DNA of 64,000 nt from Rikenella sp031549665 (lineage in GTDB: Bacteria; Bacteroidota; Bacteroidia; Bacteroidales; Rikenellaceae): NCBI GenBank assembly GCA_031549665.1, contig JAVBPJ010000001.1, positions 268,118-332,117 on the forward strand. Reading direction: 5' to 3'. A model generated the notes under the pieces. The model was not told the DNA's origin and searched no databases. It was given only the letters and a program-made list of their open reading frames with translations. Position 1 is the first letter of the stretch. The number at the start of each line of letters is the position of its first letter. The position numbers and the translations under genes are program-made. Below, one piece after another: positions 8,342 to 16,669 of the stretch.

Positions 8342-9187
8342 ATGATCAGCCGCGAACAGACCGACTACCTGCTTACCCAAGCCTACAATGCCGCCCTGAG
8401 GGCCGGAGCGGCCATCATGGACATCTACACCCATTACGACGATTTTGTGGTGAGCCTCAAGGCCGACAGCACCCCCATCACCCTGGCCGACCGCCGCGCC
8501 CACACCCTGATTAAGAACTACCTGAGTGCCACGCGGATCCCCCTGTTGAGCGAAGAAGGGCGCGACCTGTACTACGACGAGCGGCGGGGGTGGGACCTGT
8601 TCTGGCTGGTCGATCCGCTGGACGGCACCGAGGAATTCATCAAGCGCAACGGCGAATTCACCGTCAACATCGCCCTGATCGTCGACAGCCGGCCCTACCT
8701 GGGAGTGATCTACCTGCCCACCTCGCGCACCCTGTACTTCAGCGATCCCGACCGGGGTTCCTTCTGCAAGACCGACGTGGAGGTCGATGCCGACGCCTCG
8801 CTGACCACCGCCGAACTCTTCGCCCAGGCCCGCAAACTCCCCCTGCACACCCGCCCCAACCGGCCCGTTCGGGTGGCCATGAGCCGTTCGCACGAATCGC
8901 CCTACGTGCGCGAATACCTGGCCAAAATCGAAGAACAGAACGGGAAAACGCGCGTCGTCGAATACGGCAGTTCGCTCAAAATGTGCCTGGTGGCCGACGG
9001 TTCGGTCGACTGTTACCTGCGCACCACCCCCACCATGGAGTGGGACACCGCCGCCGGAGAGGCCATCGCCCTCGGAGCCGGAGTTACCGTTCGTTCGCTT
9101 TCCGGCAATCCGCTGATATACAATCAGGAAACGCTTGAAAATCCGCCCTTTATCTGCTTCAGTCAATACACCGGATATGTCTTTTGA
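8342..9187 (+). CDS. cysQ: 3'(2'),5'-bisphosphate nucleotidase CysQ
   Basis: Mg-dependent inositol-monophosphatase-fold enzyme that hydrolyses 3'-phosphoadenosine 5'-phosphate to AMP, recycling the by-product of sulfate assimilation and sulfotransfer. The 281 residues carry the metal motif EEGRD, then WLVDPLDGTEEFIKRNGEFT (the D-P-L-D-G-T signature) and the late WDTAAGEAIALGAG segment with the third metal aspartate. The ATG at 8342 is the only good start. Its last 11 bases overlap the arginase-family start at 9177. Inositol-phosphatase activity on other substrates cannot be excluded. Confidence 0.92.
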   Translation: MISREQTDYLLTQAYNAALRAGAAIMDIYTHYDDFVVSLKADSTPITLADRRAHTLIKNYLSATRIPLLSEEGRDLYYDERRGWDLFWLVDPLDGTEEFIKRNGEFTVNIALIVDSRPYLGVIYLPTSRTLYFSDPDRGSFCKTDVEVDADASLTTAELFAQARKLPLHTRPNRPVRVAMSRSHESPYVREYLAKIEEQNGKTRVVEYGSSLKMCLVADGSVDCYLRTTPTMEWDTAAGEAIALGAGVTVRSLSGNPLIYNQETLENPPFICFSQYTGYVF

Positions 9188-10223
9188 TCCCGCTTTCAAC
9201 CCCGACGACGTAGGCATTGCTAACGGCAACTACTTCGGGTTCCCGGTACCGGTCGATCAGGCCGCTTTGGTGCTGCTTTCGGCCCCGTGGGACGTAACCG
9301 TTTCGTACGGCGCGGGAGCCGCCGGGGCCCCCGAAGCGATCCTCGCCGCCTCGACCCAGGTCGAAGTGGCCGACTACCACCATCCCGAAGGGTGGAAAGC
9401 CGGAATCGCCACCCTGCCCGCCGACCCGTGGATCGCCCCCGCCTCGAAAAAACTGCGCAAACGGGCCTGCCGCGTGATCGACCACCTGGAAAAAGGAGGT
9501 TCGACGGCCGATAAAAAAATAGCCGGCCACCTGGCCGCCGTGAACGACGCGGGACGGCACCTGAACGGCCTGCTCAGGCATCAGGCCGCGGCGCTGCTGG
9601 CCGCCGGAAAAACAGTGGGATTGGTAGGCGGCGACCACAGCACCCCGCTCGGGTTGATGCAGGCCGTGGCGGCGCACCACCGCGAAGAGTTCGGCATCCT
9701 GCACGTCGACGCCCACGCCGACCTGCGGGTGGCCTACGAGGGGTTCGACTATTCGCACGCCTCGATCATGCACAACGCCCTGCAAATTCCGGGGATCACG
9801 CGGCTGGTCCAAGTGGGCATCCGCGACTTTTCGGCCACCGAGGCCCGGCGGAGCGCCGAAGACCCCCGCATCGTACCTTTCGACGACTACCGGCTGGCGA
9901 GACGGGCCTTTGAGGGCGCCTCGTGGGAGGAGCAATGCCGCGAGATCATCGCGCACCTGCCCGCGGCGGTCTACGTCAGTTTCGACATCGACGGCCTGGC
10001 TCCGGCCCTTTGCCCGGGTACCGGCACGCCCGTCCCCGGCGGACTCTCGTTCCATCAGGCGGTCTATTTGCTGGCCCAGGTGGTGGAATCGGGACGGAGG
10101 ATCATCGGTTTCGACCTGACCGAGGTATCGCCCCAGCCCGGCGATGCGGAGTGGAACGCCAACGTCGGCGCACGGATGCTTTACAAGCTCTGCAACCTGA
10201 CCCTGAAATCGCAACGGGCTTAG
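9177..10223 (+). CDS. Arginase/agmatinase-family ureohydrolase
   Basis: Binuclear manganese hydrolase of the arginase, agmatinase and formiminoglutamase superfamily, 348 residues. Metal ligands are in place: VGGDHSTPLG, LHVDAHADLR and SFDIDGLAP. The usual D-P after the last motif is A-P here. The ATG at 9177 fits the domain start and overlaps cysQ by 11 bases; a TTG at 9135 would add a doubtful N-terminal extension. The exact substrate is not evident; Bacteroidota members of this subgroup are often annotated as agmatinase or formimidoylglutamase. It ends tail to tail with the minus-strand gene, the two stop codons overlapping at 10220-10223. Confidence 0.85.
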   Translation: MSFDPAFNPDDVGIANGNYFGFPVPVDQAALVLLSAPWDVTVSYGAGAAGAPEAILAASTQVEVADYHHPEGWKAGIATLPADPWIAPASKKLRKRACRVIDHLEKGGSTADKKIAGHLAAVNDAGRHLNGLLRHQAAALLAAGKTVGLVGGDHSTPLGLMQAVAAHHREEFGILHVDAHADLRVAYEGFDYSHASIMHNALQIPGITRLVQVGIRDFSATEARRSAEDPRIVPFDDYRLARRAFEGASWEEQCREIIAHLPAAVYVSFDIDGLAPALCPGTGTPVPGGLSFHQAVYLLAQVVESGRRIIGFDLTEVSPQPGDAEWNANVGARMLYKLCNLTLKSQRA

Positions 10224-10549
10224 CCCCGCACCCGGAAACGCTGCGGTTGCAGCGCGGGGTCGAGAAAGACCACGATCAGCCCCGGAAGTTCGACCACCGC
10301 CGAGGGGTGGGCCGCAACCCAAGCCTCGAACATTTCGTGTTCGCGCCGGTCCGTAAAGGGTTCCGGAAGCAGGCGCACCTGTTGGGTGCCGTAACGTTCG
10401 AAAATCACGCGCGTCCATTCCTTTCGCGGCACACGCAACACCACCCCGCGCACAAAACCGTACAAAAAGGGCGAATGGATGCCGTGGCCCCGCCAGTGGC
10501 GGGCCGTCCAAAAATGGATCCAGCGCGTTTTCAGTTGGTATCCGGTCAT
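10220..10549 (-). CDS. Core-deleted relative of a Bacteroidota class I methyltransferase
   Basis: A 109-residue protein that keeps the N-terminal hallmark of a Bacteroidota SAM-methyltransferase family (HWRGHGIHSPFLYGFV, about residues 18-33). It then jumps to what looks like that family's C-terminus (EMFEAWVAAHPSAVVELPGL... VVFLDPALQPQRFRVRG). The roughly 130-residue Rossmann core with the SAM-binding glycine loop is missing. The frame is intact and its ATG overlaps the stop of the upstream flavoprotein gene, so it is probably translated. Family recall is from memory, hence moderate confidence. It may be a remnant or a repurposed small protein. Confidence 0.65.
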   Translation of the reverse strand: MTGYQLKTRWIHFWTARHWRGHGIHSPFLYGFVRGVVLRVPRKEWTRVIFERYGTQQVRLLPEPFTDRREHEMFEAWVAAHPSAVVELPGLIVVFLDPALQPQRFRVRG

Positions 10550-11763
10550 TTCCCCCTCCCCGCCAGGTATCCGGTCGAAAGCGCGATCTGGAGGTTGTAT
10601 CCCCCCGTGTCAGCGTCCAGGTCGAGCAGTTCGCCCGCAAAGTAGAGTCCCCCGACCAGGCGTGATTCCAGCGTTTGCGGATTCACCTGCGAGAGGTCGA
10701 CCCCTCCGGCCGTAACGATCGCCTCGGTAAAGGGGCGGTAGTCGGTCATCTCCATCCGGAACTCCTTCAACAGCCCGATCAGGGCCTCGTCCCGCACCAG
10801 ACCGGCCGATTTGGAGAGGGAACAGCCCAGCCGTTCGGCCACCTCGGCGTGAAGTCCCGCCGGAAGCAGTTTCCCCAACAGTTGGCGCAGCGTGCCTCCC
10901 GCCAACACCTGCCGTTCGCGGGCCAGGCGCGCCGCCAGTTTGTCGGCGGTCAGGGCCGGTTTCAGATCGATCGCAAGTTCCACCCGTTTTCCGTCCAGAA
11001 AAGCGTCGACCGCCGTACGGCTCACCTGCAGCACGATGGCCCCCTCGGCCACGCCGTCGTGCAGTTCCATCTCGCCAAAGCGCTCGTCGGCCACCGCCCC
11101 GTCAATCCGCAACGAAAGGCGCACGTTCCGCAGGGCGACCGCCGTGCGGGGCGAAAGCGCCACCTCGACCGGAACCAGCGCGGGACGCAGCGGCACGATC
11201 CGGTGGCCTGCATCGTGGGCAAACTGGTGGCCGTCGCCCGTACTGCCCGTGGCCGGATAGCTCACCCCGCCCGTGCAGAGGATCACCCGACGGGCCGCGT
11301 AGTCGCCCCGCGCAGTCGCCACCCCCGCCACCGCTCCCTGCTCGATGTTGAGTGTGCCGACGGGGGTTTGGCAAAGCAGCTCGACCCCCTGTTCGCGGCA
11401 CCAGCGCACCAGCGCGTCGGCCACGTCCCACGCCCGGCCGCTGGCCGGAAACAGGCGTTCGCCGCGCTCGCACACAAGCGGCAAACCGATCGATTCGAAA
11501 AATTGTACGGTCGCCCGGTTGTCGAAGGCTTCGAAAGCGGGACGGAAAAAATCGGCTCCCTGCCGGATCTTCTCGAAGAACTCTTCGCGGGGTCGCAGGT
11601 TGGTCAGGTTGCACCGCCCCTTGCCGGTGATGCGGAGCTTGCGGGCCGGTTTTTCCATCTTTTCGAGCAACAGCACACGTTCGCCCCGCGAGGCCGCCAC
11701 GCCGGCAGCCACGAGGCCGGCTACGCCGCCGCCCACCACGATCAGGTCGTACGATCGACTCAT
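10546..11763 (-). CDS. HI0933/BaiN-type flavoprotein (NAD(P)/FAD-dependent oxidoreductase)
   Basis: FAD-binding flavoprotein of 405 residues from the HI0933 family, often annotated as an aminoacetone oxidase or BaiN-like enzyme; its reaction is not established. The dinucleotide motif VVGGGVAGLVAAGVAA is at about residues 10-25. The family segment PARKLRITGKGRCNLTN follows near residue 41. Further motifs are LCTGGVSYPATGSTGDGH and the C-terminal AIVTAGGVDLSQVNPQTLES... GLYFAGELLDLDADTGGYN. The ATG overlaps the cutC stop (ATGA), and the TGA overlaps the next start, placing it in the prmC operon. Confidence 0.9.
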   Translation of the reverse strand: MSRSYDLIVVGGGVAGLVAAGVAASRGERVLLLEKMEKPARKLRITGKGRCNLTNLRPREEFFEKIRQGADFFRPAFEAFDNRATVQFFESIGLPLVCERGERLFPASGRAWDVADALVRWCREQGVELLCQTPVGTLNIEQGAVAGVATARGDYAARRVILCTGGVSYPATGSTGDGHQFAHDAGHRIVPLRPALVPVEVALSPRTAVALRNVRLSLRIDGAVADERFGEMELHDGVAEGAIVLQVSRTAVDAFLDGKRVELAIDLKPALTADKLAARLARERQVLAGGTLRQLLGKLLPAGLHAEVAERLGCSLSKSAGLVRDEALIGLLKEFRMEMTDYRPFTEAIVTAGGVDLSQVNPQTLESRLVGGLYFAGELLDLDADTGGYNLQIALSTGYLAGRGK

Positions 11764-12515
11764 TGTTTCAGCGCCGCTATGCTTTGCGCAACCCGTTCGG
11801 GTGAGGTAACGTCGCGTTGAAACTCGTCGATGGTCACCGTGCCGCCCATCGACACCCGTTCGTTACGGTATTCCATGCCGCTGGGCAGGCGGTGGCGGGC
11901 CGACATGTGGAACTCCCGGGCGCCCGTTTCGGCGGCCAGTTGGGCGATGTTCGTCTCGTTCACCCCGCATCCAGGCATGATGATGATGCGTCCGGCGGCC
12001 TGTTCCACCAGTTGTTTGATCAGGAACCGCCCCTCGAAGGCGGTGGCCTCCTGCCCCGAGGTGAGGATGCGGTCGAAGCCCAGTTTGATGATCTGCTCCA
12101 GCGCTTCGAACGGATCGGCGCACACGTCGAAAGCACGGTGGAAAGTGGTCGAAAGCCCCTCGGCCTCGGCCATCAGCCGCGCGTTGCGTTCCAGGTCGAC
12201 GCTCCCGTCGGCGTTCAGGCAGCCGAAGACCACGCCGTCGGCTCCGGCGGCGCGGGCGGCGGTAATGTCGAGCAGCATGGCGTGCAGTTCGTTGTCGCAG
12301 TAGAGGAAATCGCCCGCACGGGGGCGGATGATGACGTTCAACTGGATGTCGATCGCCCGGCGGGCCATCACCATTTCGCCGTAGCTGGGGGTAGTTCCCC
12401 CCTCGGGGATTCCGGCGCAGAGTTCGACCCGCACCGCACCGCCCGCCTGGGCGGCGATGCAGCTCTCGGTCGAGTTGGCACAAATTTCGAGTTGCGGAAG
12501 TTCAAAAGTTACCAT
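11760..12515 (-). CDS. cutC: CutC family protein
   Basis: TIM-barrel protein of 251 residues called copper homeostasis protein CutC. The copper role proposed in E. coli is disputed, so the function should be treated as uncertain. Visible family features are LEICANSTESCIAAQAGGAVRVELC at the start, GGTTPSYGEM, VIIRPRAGDFLY, GADGVVFGCL, TTFHRAFDVCADP, RILTSGQ and IIIMPGCGVNETN. The ATG lies inside the end of the M23 peptidase gene, overlapping by 7 bases, so translation is likely coupled. Confidence 0.92.
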   Translation of the reverse strand: MVTFELPQLEICANSTESCIAAQAGGAVRVELCAGIPEGGTTPSYGEMVMARRAIDIQLNVIIRPRAGDFLYCDNELHAMLLDITAARAAGADGVVFGCLNADGSVDLERNARLMAEAEGLSTTFHRAFDVCADPFEALEQIIKLGFDRILTSGQEATAFEGRFLIKQLVEQAAGRIIIMPGCGVNETNIAQLAAETGAREFHMSARHRLPSGMEYRNERVSMGGTVTIDEFQRDVTSPERVAQSIAALKQ

Positions 12516-14191
12516 ACGTAAGTTCCTTGAAAGGTTTGTTTATTCGCTTTGGCATCGGTTACCGTAAGCACCACCCGGCGGCTCGCGGGGCCTCCGGCGG
12601 CGACGGGCGCATGGCTCATGCGGTTGCTTTTGGGGTCGTATTCCAGCAGCGCCCAGGCGCCGTCGACGGTCAGTGTGTAGGAGGCGATGCCCGACAGGTC
12701 GTCCGTCACGGTGAAGCCGAGTTCACCTCGCAGGGTCGTCCCGGGTTTCGCCAACGGAGTGATAACGGGGGCCAGCGTATCGAACCCGATGGCGAAATCG
12801 CCCAACGTACGGGTCGATGCAGACAGGCTCTGTTGCAGGTTGTCCCAGTTTCCCCCCACGGCCGAACTTTTCCCCGCCGCCTGCCGAACAATCAGCGCCT
12901 TGGATTGCAGGGCGACGGGGATGGCGGGGTCTTTTTTGACTATCCGCACGGGAAGTTGGAGCGGCACGTCGCCCGATCCGACCGAGAAAACGGTACTGTC
13001 GGCGTTGGCGGCAACGGGCAGCAGGGTCGATTCGTAGAGCGCTCCGGAGGGGATGGTCAGGCTCCATCCTCCGACCGTTTTACGAAATTCGCGGTTCCAG
13101 AACACCGGTTCGCCAACCGGCTCGGGACAGGCGGAATCCATTCCCCGGCCGATCCAGAAACGGAGGGTGGTCCGGTTCCCCGCATCGTCGGATACGGTGG
13201 TCTCGATCCGGCGGCTGCACCCCGGTTCCGGAGGGTCGATCACGCCCCGCCGCACCACGTTGCGGTAAACCTGCAGCGGGTTGTTGGGCGATACGTAGGC
13301 CCGCAGCACATGGTTCCGGCTGGTGCGGTTCTGCGCGTAACTGACAAAGGTATTGACGTAGCGGGTGGTGGCGAAGTCGACGCGGTCGATGGCGAACGAG
13401 AAGCCCACCTGACCATCGATCTTTTGGGTCAGGGAGTAGACCCCCAGGGTGTTTTTCGTGGCGTCTTTGTAGTCGATCACCTCGTAAGCCAGGTAGCCGT
13501 TTTTGGAGAGGTACAGCACGCTGTCCCTGGCCAGGCTCGACGCCGGAACGCTGCGCACCAGCCGATGCACGGGAACCCATTGCAGGGTGTCCACCTCGAA
13601 CAGCAGCACGTTCAAAACGCTTGGGGCAATGTGGTCGGGAATGGTATAAACTCCCTCGGCCGTGAGGTTGCGAGGCTGTCCGGCCCGAGCGTCGCGGATT
13701 TCGAAATGGAGGTGCGCTCCGCCCGACGAACCGCTGTTGCCCATCGAGGCGATTCGTTCTCCTTTTTTCACGGGAAAAAGGGCTTTGTCGGGATAGAGGT
13801 CGACCGCAAAACTTTTGCGGTTGTACTGCTGTTTGCGTACCCAGGCCCCGATGTTGGAAGAAAAGCCAAGCAGGTGTCCGTACACCGACACCTCGCCGTT
13901 GGGGTGGGTGATGTAAAGGGCTTTTCCATACCCCGTGGGACTCACCACGATGCGGGAGAGGTACCCGTCGGCGACGGCGTAGATCGGATCGCCCGTAGCT
14001 CCGATCGAAACGGGGCGGATGTCGTACCCGGCGTGGAAGTGGTCGGCTCGGATTTCGCTCGGGTTGCCCGACAGGGTGATCGGGTGCGCTACGGGAGAGC
14101 GGTAGTAGTCGGCTCCGCCCTGGGCGGCGGCTCGGGCGATTCCGGCAAAAAGCAAAAGGGCGGGCAAAAGGGTTCGGGGTCTAAACATCAT
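12509..14191 (-). CDS. Secreted M23-family peptidase (LytM domain)
   Basis: Predicted periplasmic or exported peptidoglycan endopeptidase, 560 residues. The signal peptide is MMFRPRTLLPALLLFAGIARAAAQ, with cleavage near residue 24. The LytM domain follows directly: HFHAGYD gives the H-x3-D zinc ligands at about 53 and 57, and HLHFEIRD gives the second H-x-H pair near residue 160. The remaining 350 residues or so are beta-rich with no recognised catalytic motif. Its start lies 11 bases inside recX and its stop inside cutC. Whether the domain is an active hydrolase or an activator is not known, but the zinc ligands look complete. Confidence 0.88.
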   Translation of the reverse strand: MMFRPRTLLPALLLFAGIARAAAQGGADYYRSPVAHPITLSGNPSEIRADHFHAGYDIRPVSIGATGDPIYAVADGYLSRIVVSPTGYGKALYITHPNGEVSVYGHLLGFSSNIGAWVRKQQYNRKSFAVDLYPDKALFPVKKGERIASMGNSGSSGGAHLHFEIRDARAGQPRNLTAEGVYTIPDHIAPSVLNVLLFEVDTLQWVPVHRLVRSVPASSLARDSVLYLSKNGYLAYEVIDYKDATKNTLGVYSLTQKIDGQVGFSFAIDRVDFATTRYVNTFVSYAQNRTSRNHVLRAYVSPNNPLQVYRNVVRRGVIDPPEPGCSRRIETTVSDDAGNRTTLRFWIGRGMDSACPEPVGEPVFWNREFRKTVGGWSLTIPSGALYESTLLPVAANADSTVFSVGSGDVPLQLPVRIVKKDPAIPVALQSKALIVRQAAGKSSAVGGNWDNLQQSLSASTRTLGDFAIGFDTLAPVITPLAKPGTTLRGELGFTVTDDLSGIASYTLTVDGAWALLEYDPKSNRMSHAPVAAGGPASRRVVLTVTDAKANKQTFQGTYVW

Positions 14192-14711
14192 CGTCGGGCA
14201 GGCTTTGGGAGATTTGTTCGAGGGCGGCCTTGGCCGTGTCGTAGGAATAGCCGCGCCCCACGGCCCAGCGCAACAGTTTGCCGCGCAGGGCGTAGCTGTC
14301 GGCCGATCGGCGCAGTTCGCGCTCGTAGCGTTGGCGCAGCAGGGGGGCGAGCGGGGCGGTGTCGGAGGGGTTGGGACCGAATTCGGCCATCGCCTCGCGG
14401 ATAACGGCCTCGGGGATGCCTTTTATTTTCAGTCCGTTGACTATTTTCACCGGCCCCCAGGCGGAGAGTTGCCGCTTTTCGCGCACGTAGGCGGCGGCGT
14501 AGCGGCGTTCGTCGATGAAGCGGTCGCGCACCAGCGCCTCCAAAACAGGGGGGTGTTCCGAGGCGGGGATACGCCACCGGAACAGCGACCGGCGGGCGTC
14601 GCTCAGGCAGCGTTCGGCGCGGGCGCAGGACAACTGCAACGCCTCGAGCGCCTGCTGCGGTGTCTTGGCCGGAAGCGAAAAATCGATGGTCTTGGAGCGT
14701 TCGGGTCTCAT
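14181..14711 (-). CDS. recX: Regulatory protein RecX
   Basis: Cytoplasmic modulator that binds RecA filaments. The 176-residue protein has the tandem three-helix repeats of RecX: HPPVLEALVRDRFIDERRYAAAYVREK is the first signature, GPVKIVNGLKIKGIPEAVIREAM the second, and LRRSADSYALRGKLLRWAVGRGYSYDTAKAALEQI the third. Its ATG overlaps the prmC stop (ATGA), and it overlaps the M23 gene by 11 bases. recA itself is not in the window. Confidence 0.9.
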   Translation of the reverse strand: MRPERSKTIDFSLPAKTPQQALEALQLSCARAERCLSDARRSLFRWRIPASEHPPVLEALVRDRFIDERRYAAAYVREKRQLSAWGPVKIVNGLKIKGIPEAVIREAMAEFGPNPSDTAPLAPLLRQRYERELRRSADSYALRGKLLRWAVGRGYSYDTAKAALEQISQSLPDDDV

Positions 14712-15493
14712 CGCAGGGCGTGTACAAAGCGGGGTTTATCGTGCAGGTCGGCCAGCAGTTCCACGTGCGCGAAACCGGCCTGCCGAAATAGTCCGGCCAC
14801 TTCGCCGCCGAAACGTTCGTTGATTTCGACCCACGCCTCCGAAGCCGGATAGCCCGCCAGCGCACGATAGAAAAGCAACGGGTCGGAGTCGGGAACATAG
14901 AGCGCCGACGAGGGTTCGTAGTCGGTAACGTTGGGCCGCATGGCCGCCCGTTCGCTCCGGCACACGTAGGGAGGGTTGCTCACCAACAGGTCGATGGGCG
15001 TTTGCGGGGGTTCGAGCAGGGCGTCGCGCTGGCGGAAATCGACCGTCGCGCCCAGCCGCTGCGCGTTGGAACGGGCCACCTGCAACGCTTCGGGCGAGAT
15101 GTCCCACGCCGACACCCGCGCCTGAGGCAACTCCAGGGCCAGGGTAATGGCGATCGCGCCGCTTCCAGTACCCACGTCCAGGATGGTAGCGGGGCGGGAT
15201 GCATGTTTGAGGATGCGGTCGACCAGCTCTTCGGTTTCGGGACGGGGGATCAACACGACGGGCGACACGGCGAACTCCCGGCCGTAAAACGGCGCCCGGC
15301 CCACCACGTATTGCAGGGGTTCCCAGCGGGCGAGCCGCGCGACGTCGTCCGACAGGTCGGCGGTTTGTTCGCTGAAGCGGTCCAGGCCGTACTTTTCCTC
15401 CAGCAGGCGTGCGAGCATCGCCACCGCCTCCCGCTCGCCGTACAGCGCGCAAAGAGACTCGAAAGCCGGGCGATATTTGGTTCGCAGATTCAC
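14708..15493 (-). CDS. prmC: Peptide chain release factor N5-glutamine methyltransferase PrmC
   Basis: Methylates the glutamine of the GGQ motif in release factors RF1 and RF2. The 261-residue protein has an N-terminal helical domain, then WEPLQYVVGRAPFYGREFAVSPVVLIPRPETEELV, the SAM loop LDVGTGSGAIAI and the catalytic NPPY (SNPPYVCRSER). The GTG at 15493 is chosen as start because it lies 7 bases behind an exact minus-strand -7 box (15501-15508); upstream in-frame sequence belongs to the divergent ribD region. It heads a run of six overlapping minus-strand genes ending at 10220. Confidence 0.93.
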   Translation of the reverse strand: MNLRTKYRPAFESLCALYGEREAVAMLARLLEEKYGLDRFSEQTADLSDDVARLARWEPLQYVVGRAPFYGREFAVSPVVLIPRPETEELVDRILKHASRPATILDVGTGSGAIAITLALELPQARVSAWDISPEALQVARSNAQRLGATVDFRQRDALLEPPQTPIDLLVSNPPYVCRSERAAMRPNVTDYEPSSALYVPDSDPLLFYRALAGYPASEAWVEINERFGGEVAGLFRQAGFAHVELLADLHDKPRFVHALR

Positions 15494-15500
15494 CGTAAGG

Positions 15501-15518
15501 CAAAGATAACTATTTTTG
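15501..15518. promoter_or_regulatory. Back-to-back -7 boxes of the divergent prmC and ribD promoters
   Basis: TATCTTTG on the minus strand (15501-15508) serves prmC and TATTTTTG on the plus strand (15511-15518) serves ribD; both match TAnnTTTG exactly. Only two bases separate them, so each polymerase would occupy the start region of the other gene. Both leaders are about 5-7 bases or shorter. Confidence 0.7.
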
Positions 15519-15523
15519 CAGGG

Positions 15524-16612
15524 ATGAGCGAGCCGATCTACATGAAAAGATGCTTGGAACTGGCCCTGTTGGGGCTGGGTCGGGTGTCGCCCAATCCGCT
15601 GGTCGGCGCCGTGGTCGTCCACGGCGACCGGATCATCGGGCAGGGCTGGCACCGGCAGCACGGCGGCCCGCACGCCGAGGTCGAGGCCGTTCGCGCCGTC
15701 GAACAGGCCGGGCTGGGCGCGCTGTTGCCCGAATCGACCCTCTACGTGAACCTGGAACCGTGCAGCCACCACGGCAAAACGCCCCCGTGTACGGAACTGA
15801 TCCTCGACCGGAAGATTCCCCGAGTGATCGTAGCCACCGTCGACCCGTTCGAGAAGGTGGCCGGTAGCGGCATCGCCCAACTCCGCGCCGCCGGGGTCGA
15901 GGTCGAAGTGGGGATGCTCGAAGACGAAGCGCGGCGACTGAACCGACGATTCTTCACCTTTCACCAAAAAAAACGGCCCTACGTGGTGTTGAAGTGGGCG
16001 CAGACCGCCGACGGGTTCATGGACGCCCTCCGCCCCGCCTCGGTACCCGCCGCCTGGATGACGGGCGAGGCCTGCCGCACGCTGGTACACCGCTGGCGCA
16101 CCGAAGAGGACTCCATTCTGGTGGGGCGCGGCACGGCGCAAATGGACAACCCCTCGCTCACGGCCCGCGCATGGCCGGGGCGCAACCCGCTGCGGGTGGC
16201 GGTCGACCCGAACCTGTCGCTTTCGGCCAACCTGAAACTGTTCAACGGCGAGGCTCCCACGCTGGTGCTTGTTGCGGAGGGGATGCAGCTCGAAGCGATG
16301 TCGAAACTGGGCGGCCGCAACGTCGAAGTGGCGGGCATCCCCCTCGGATCGCGCGTCGACGACTTGCTGGAATCCCTGTACGAACGCTGTGTCCAGTCGG
16401 TGATGGTCGAGGGAGGGGCCAGCCTGCTCCGGTCGTTCATCGAGGCCGACTGTTGGGACGAGGCGCGCATTTTCACCGCACCCGTCATGGTCGACGAACT
16501 TTACCCCGCGATCCCCTTTACGGGAGGAGTGGCCGCACCCCGCATCCCGCATCGCGGCGCAGTCCGTACCGCCAATCCCGCGCTTGGGCTGGAGGTGTTG
16601 CTGCGCGACTGA
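15524..16612 (+). CDS. ribD: Bifunctional riboflavin biosynthesis deaminase/reductase RibD
   Basis: Carries out the deamination and NADPH-dependent ribosyl reduction that lead to 5-amino-6-ribitylamino-uracil phosphate. The 362 residues comprise a cytidine-deaminase-like zinc domain with HAE (50-52) and PCSHHGKTPPC (Cys80, Cys89), followed by a dihydrofolate-reductase-like domain from about 155 (YVVLKWAQTADGFMD, LVGRGTAQMDNPSLTAR, VMVEGGASLLRSFI). The ATG at 15524 lies 5 bases after the -7 box; a second Met at residue 7 is possible. A stand-alone riboflavin kinase is at 31387. Confidence 0.94.
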   Translation: MSEPIYMKRCLELALLGLGRVSPNPLVGAVVVHGDRIIGQGWHRQHGGPHAEVEAVRAVEQAGLGALLPESTLYVNLEPCSHHGKTPPCTELILDRKIPRVIVATVDPFEKVAGSGIAQLRAAGVEVEVGMLEDEARRLNRRFFTFHQKKRPYVVLKWAQTADGFMDALRPASVPAAWMTGEACRTLVHRWRTEEDSILVGRGTAQMDNPSLTARAWPGRNPLRVAVDPNLSLSANLKLFNGEAPTLVLVAEGMQLEAMSKLGGRNVEVAGIPLGSRVDDLLESLYERCVQSVMVEGGASLLRSFIEADCWDEARIFTAPVMVDELYPAIPFTGGVAAPRIPHRGAVRTANPALGLEVLLRD

Positions 16613-16669
16613 TCCCTTTTACCGGCCCTCCGGCCCGGAATCCGCCCCGTCGCCCGACAGGGAGAAAAA

